Part shown: positions 5,933 through 7,835 of the stretch, piece after piece
How the letters are laid out: each line of letters opens with the position of its first letter
Numbering within the stretch: position 1 is the first letter of the stretch
Translations under genes and position numbers: made by a program
Notes under the pieces: model-generated
Told to the model about the DNA's origin: nothing
Database searches by the model: none
What the model saw: only the letters and a program-made list of their open reading frames with translations
Assembly: GCA_913775005.1 (NCBI GenBank)
Contig: CAJYKY010000063.1
Span: 1-7,835 of the forward strand
DNA length: 7,835 bases
Direction: 5' to 3'
Source: an uncultured Achromobacter sp.
GTDB lineage: Bacteria > Pseudomonadota > Gammaproteobacteria > Burkholderiales > Burkholderiaceae_B

Positions 5933-5960
5933 GGCAGCTCGGCCAACTGCGCGAGCTGCC
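5933..5960. repeat. Perfect 9-bp inverted repeat (hairpin)
   Basis: GGCAGCTCG (5933-5941) and CGAGCTGCC (5952-5960) form a perfect stem with a 10-nt loop; two further pairs follow after a 2-base bulge. No T-run follows on either strand, so it is not a classical intrinsic terminator. It stands midway between two divergent genes and may be a protein-binding site or a transcript structure. Confidence 0.5.
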
Positions 5961-6033
5961 TCATCCATCTGGTGTATCTGGCCCGGTACATGCATATCTG
6001 AAAGTCGCCCTGTGCCTGGGGGACGGGAAAAGT

Positions 6034-6048
6034 TAGGGGTAAACCCTA
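6034..6048. promoter_or_regulatory. Inverted repeat TAGGG-N5-CCCTA, candidate operator
   Basis: TAGGG (6034-6038) and CCCTA (6044-6048) are perfect inverted arms around GTAAA. It lies about 45-90 bp before the two possible TetR starts. A T-N11-A spacing with palindromic arms is typical of LysR-type sites, but no LysR gene is in the window, so the binding protein is unknown. Confidence 0.3.
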
Positions 6049-6100
6049 TTGGGGATAGCCGAGGCTCGCATGTCCTCCATCCCTAACGCATAATGGTTTT

Positions 6101-6114
6101 TAAACGAACGTTTG
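6101..6114. promoter_or_regulatory. PsrA-like operator upstream of the TetR gene
   Basis: TAAAC-GAAC-GTTTG contains the perfect inverted repeat AAACG-AA-CGTTT (6102-6106 and 6109-6113). The known Pseudomonas PsrA site is (G/C)AAAC-N2-4-GTTT(G/C); the right half matches fully and the left half differs only in its first base. It ends 11 bp before the chosen TetR start codon, an ideal place for autorepression. The downstream acyl-CoA dehydrogenase supports a fatty-acid regulon. Binding is inferred. Confidence 0.55.
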
Positions 6115-6125
6115 AATTCAATCTT

Positions 6126-6797
6126 ATGCAAGAAATCAGAACGCCAACCACCCCCGAATCCATCCTCGACACGGCCGAGGCGCTGTTCGCGCAGCAAGGT
6201 CACGACGCCACCTCGATGCGTCAGATCACCGCCGCCGCCGGGGTCAATCTGGCCTCGGTGAACTATCACTTCGGTTCTAAAGAGTCACTCGTGCAGGCGG
6301 TGCTCAAACGCCGCCTGGCCGTACTCAATAGCGAGCGGCTGCGCCTGTTGGACGAACTTGAGGCGCAATCCGGCGGTAAGCCGCTAAAGCCTTCCCAGAT
6401 CGTGGACGCCTTCTTCGGCACGCTGCTGCGCCTGGCCGCCGACCCGGCGCAGGCAGGCAGCACGTTCCTGCCGCTGTTGGAACGCACCATGACCGACCCG
6501 TCCGATTTCATCCGCGCGCTGTTCGCCGAGGAATATGCCGACGTGCTGGAGCGCTATCGCAACGCGCTGTACGCCGCCCTGCCCGATGTGCCCAAGGCCG
6601 AAATCATGTGGCGCTTCCAGTTCATGCTGGGCGCCACGTCCTACGCCATCATCGGCACCGATCTGCTGCGCTCGGTCACCGGCGTGACGGTGGATGAATC
6701 CGAACAGCCCGACAAACCCGAACTGCTGTTGCCGCGCCTGATGAGCTTTCTGCTAGGCGGCCTGCGTGCGCCGTTGCCGCCCGTGACCGGCACCTAG
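6126..6797 (+). CDS. TetR/AcrR family regulator, PsrA-like
   Basis: This is a 223-residue TetR-family repressor that probably controls fatty-acid breakdown and releases DNA on binding a long-chain fatty acid or acyl-CoA. The N-terminal helix-turn-helix lies at about 10-55: ILDTAEALFAQQGHDATSMR, then AAAGVNLASVNYHFGSKESL, where the VNLAxVNYHFGSK block resembles PsrA. The C-terminal ligand-binding, dimer-forming part includes a conserved-looking PLLERTM segment. Two starts are possible. ATG 6126 puts the DNA-binding domain at the usual distance from the N-terminus and leaves the palindrome at 6101-6114 outside the gene. ATG 6093 gives 234 residues but puts the palindrome inside the coding part. 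Neither has a clear Shine-Dalgarno. The gene lies 60 bp upstream of the FadE-like gene on the same strand, so co-transcription is likely. The assignment to PsrA itself is by resemblance, not proof. Confidence 0.88.
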   Translation: MQEIRTPTTPESILDTAEALFAQQGHDATSMRQITAAAGVNLASVNYHFGSKESLVQAVLKRRLAVLNSERLRLLDELEAQSGGKPLKPSQIVDAFFGTLLRLAADPAQAGSTFLPLLERTMTDPSDFIRALFAEEYADVLERYRNALYAALPDVPKAEIMWRFQFMLGATSYAIIGTDLLRSVTGVTVDESEQPDKPELLLPRLMSFLLGGLRAPLPPVTGT

Positions 6798-6857
6798 CGG
6801 CGCCGTTGCGACGGCGGCCAGAACAGAACAAGACAGAACCCATACGGAGACAAACTC

Positions 6858-7835
6858 ATGAATGCAGTCATCGTTGCGCTGGTCGTCATTGCGTTGCTTG
6901 CCGCCATCGTGCTGGGCTTGCGGCCGGTACGCCGCGCGCTGCTGTCCGCGCCGATCTTCAACCTGTACCGCAAGGTGCTGCCGCAGATGTCCGACACCGA
7001 GCGCGACGCGCTTGAGGCCGGCACCGTGTGGTGGGAAGGTGAACTGTTCCGTGGCCGCCCCGACTGGAGCCGCCTGCTGGCCTACCCCCGGCCGCGCCTG
7101 ACCGACGCCGAACAGCACTTCCTGGACCATCAGGCCGAAGAAGCCTGCCGCATGGTCAATGACTGGAGCGTCACGCACGAACGCCATGACCTGCCGCCCG
7201 ACGTCTGGAACTATCTGAAGTCCGAAGGCTTTCTGGGCATGATCATCCCCAAGGAATACGGCGGCCTGGCGTTCTCGGCCTACGCCCATTCCGAAATCGT
7301 AACCAAGCTGTCCACGCGTTCGTCCGCGTTGGCCGTATCGGTGATGGTGCCCAACTCGCTCGGCCCCGCCGAGCTGCTGCTGCACTACGGTACCGACGAA
7401 CAGAAAAACCATTACCTGCCGCGCCTGGCGCGCGGCGAAGAAGTGCCCGCCTTCGCGCTGACCAGCCCCTGGGCCGGATCGGACGCCGCCGCCATTCCCG
7501 ACAGCGGCATCGTCTGCAAGGGCGAATGGCAAGGCCGCGAAGTGATCGGCATGCGCGTCACCTGGGACAAGCGCTACATCACGCTCGCCCCCGTCTGCAC
7601 CTTGCTGGGCCTGGCGTTCCGCCTGTATGACCCGGATGGCCTTCTGGGTGGCAAGAAAGATCTGGGCATCACCTGCGCGCTGGTGCCGCACGATCACCCG
7701 GGCGTGGACACCGGCCGCCGCCACTTCCCCTTGAACGCCATGTTCATGAACGGCCCGACGCGCGGCGAAGACGTGTTCATGCCGCTGGACTTCATCATCG
7801 GCGGTCCCGCCATGGCTGGCCAGGGCTGGCGCATG
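6858..7835 (+). CDS. fadE: FadE-type acyl-CoA dehydrogenase (3' partial)
   Basis: This is a membrane-associated, FAD-dependent acyl-CoA dehydrogenase that performs the first step of fatty-acid beta-oxidation (acyl-CoA to trans-2-enoyl-CoA). The first 326 residues are present; E. coli FadE has 814, so over half is missing. The start has GGAG at 6846-6849, 8 nt upstream. One hydrophobic segment at about 3-20 probably anchors the protein; this N-terminus is shorter than that of E. coli FadE, which has more membrane segments. FadE landmarks follow: GTVWWEGELFRGRPDW (55-70), EEACRMVNDW (94-103), IIPKEYGGLAFSAYA (129-143), VPNSLGPAELLLHYGTDEQK (164-183), FALTSPWAGSDAAAIPD (199-215), GMRVTWDKRYITLAP (231-245), GRRHFPLN (286-293) and NGPTRGEDVF (298-307). 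Residue 205 is Trp where E. coli FadE has Glu. It sits downstream of the TetR gene, its likely regulator. Confidence 0.95.
   Translation, partial: MNAVIVALVVIALLAAIVLGLRPVRRALLSAPIFNLYRKVLPQMSDTERDALEAGTVWWEGELFRGRPDWSRLLAYPRPRLTDAEQHFLDHQAEEACRMVNDWSVTHERHDLPPDVWNYLKSEGFLGMIIPKEYGGLAFSAYAHSEIVTKLSTRSSALAVSVMVPNSLGPAELLLHYGTDEQKNHYLPRLARGEEVPAFALTSPWAGSDAAAIPDSGIVCKGEWQGREVIGMRVTWDKRYITLAPVCTLLGLAFRLYDPDGLLGGKKDLGITCALVPHDHPGVDTGRRHFPLNAMFMNGPTRGEDVFMPLDFIIGGPAMAGQGWRM

Larger units (their letters stand above)
5768..6125. other. Divergent intergenic region with several palindromes
   Basis: This spacer separates the formyltransferase-like gene (-) from the TetR gene (+). No credible gene was found; an 81-codon open frame on the + strand (5791-6036) resembles nothing I recognise and has no ribosome site. 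It contains the 12-bp palindrome at 5810-5821, a 9-bp inverted repeat at 5933-5960, an imperfect operator-like repeat at 6034-6048 and the PsrA-like palindrome at 6101-6114. No good -35/-10 pair could be assigned to either gene. Confidence 0.6.

Noticed and set aside
5791..6036. + strand open frame of 81 codons starting with GTG in the divergent spacer
   Set aside because: No Shine-Dalgarno, no recognised family, and stop-free frames of this length are common in GC-rich DNA.
6753..7724. Long open frame on the - strand (323 codons) opposite the FadE gene
   Set aside because: It is a mirror of GC-rich codons in a clear fadE gene, and its translation is low-complexity and unlike any family I know.

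Overview
The window looks like chromosomal DNA of a high-GC betaproteobacterium, most likely Alcaligenaceae (Achromobacter/Bordetella-like). This is inferred from the GC-rich codon use, the protein sequences as remembered (no search was run) and the gene mix. It holds six genes: two partial at the window edges, two intact orphan regulators, one intact glycan-type enzyme and one intact TetR regulator. I see no rRNA, tRNA, insertion sequence or CRISPR array.

Left part (1-1703, + strand): the end of an exopolysaccharide operon. A WcaF-like hexapeptide acetyltransferase, cut at the window start, overlaps a WcaI-like GT4 glycosyltransferase by an ATGA junction. A 13-bp tandem repeat (about 5.7 copies) and a GC-rich hairpin follow; the hairpin probably ends both this operon and the convergent regulator gene.

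Middle (1830-3601, - strand): two paralogous LuxR/NarL-type response regulators. Both have the receiver fold and a C-terminal LuxR helix-turn-helix, and both carry Gly at residue 54, where the phospho-accepting Asp is expected. The spacers around them contain direct repeats, hairpins and a shared ATGGGTT motif. An AT-rich 564-bp gap (3602-4165) follows, with several small hairpins and a good intrinsic terminator for the next gene.

4166-5767 (- strand): a 533-residue protein with a formyltransferase-like N-terminal part and a C-terminal five-bladed beta-propeller-like part of the type found in glucosamine inositolphosphorylceramide transferase (GINT1) N-terminal domains. The N-terminal half is GC-rich, whereas much of the C-terminal half is strikingly AT-rich, which suggests a mosaic or recently acquired gene. 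With the wca genes and the two regulators it plausibly forms an envelope/exopolysaccharide neighbourhood.

Right part (6126-7835, + strand): a TetR-family regulator resembling PsrA, preceded by a PsrA-like palindrome, then a FadE-type acyl-CoA dehydrogenase cut by the window end. This is a fatty-acid beta-oxidation module, functionally separate from the polysaccharide region. The divergent spacer 5768-6125 carries several palindromes.
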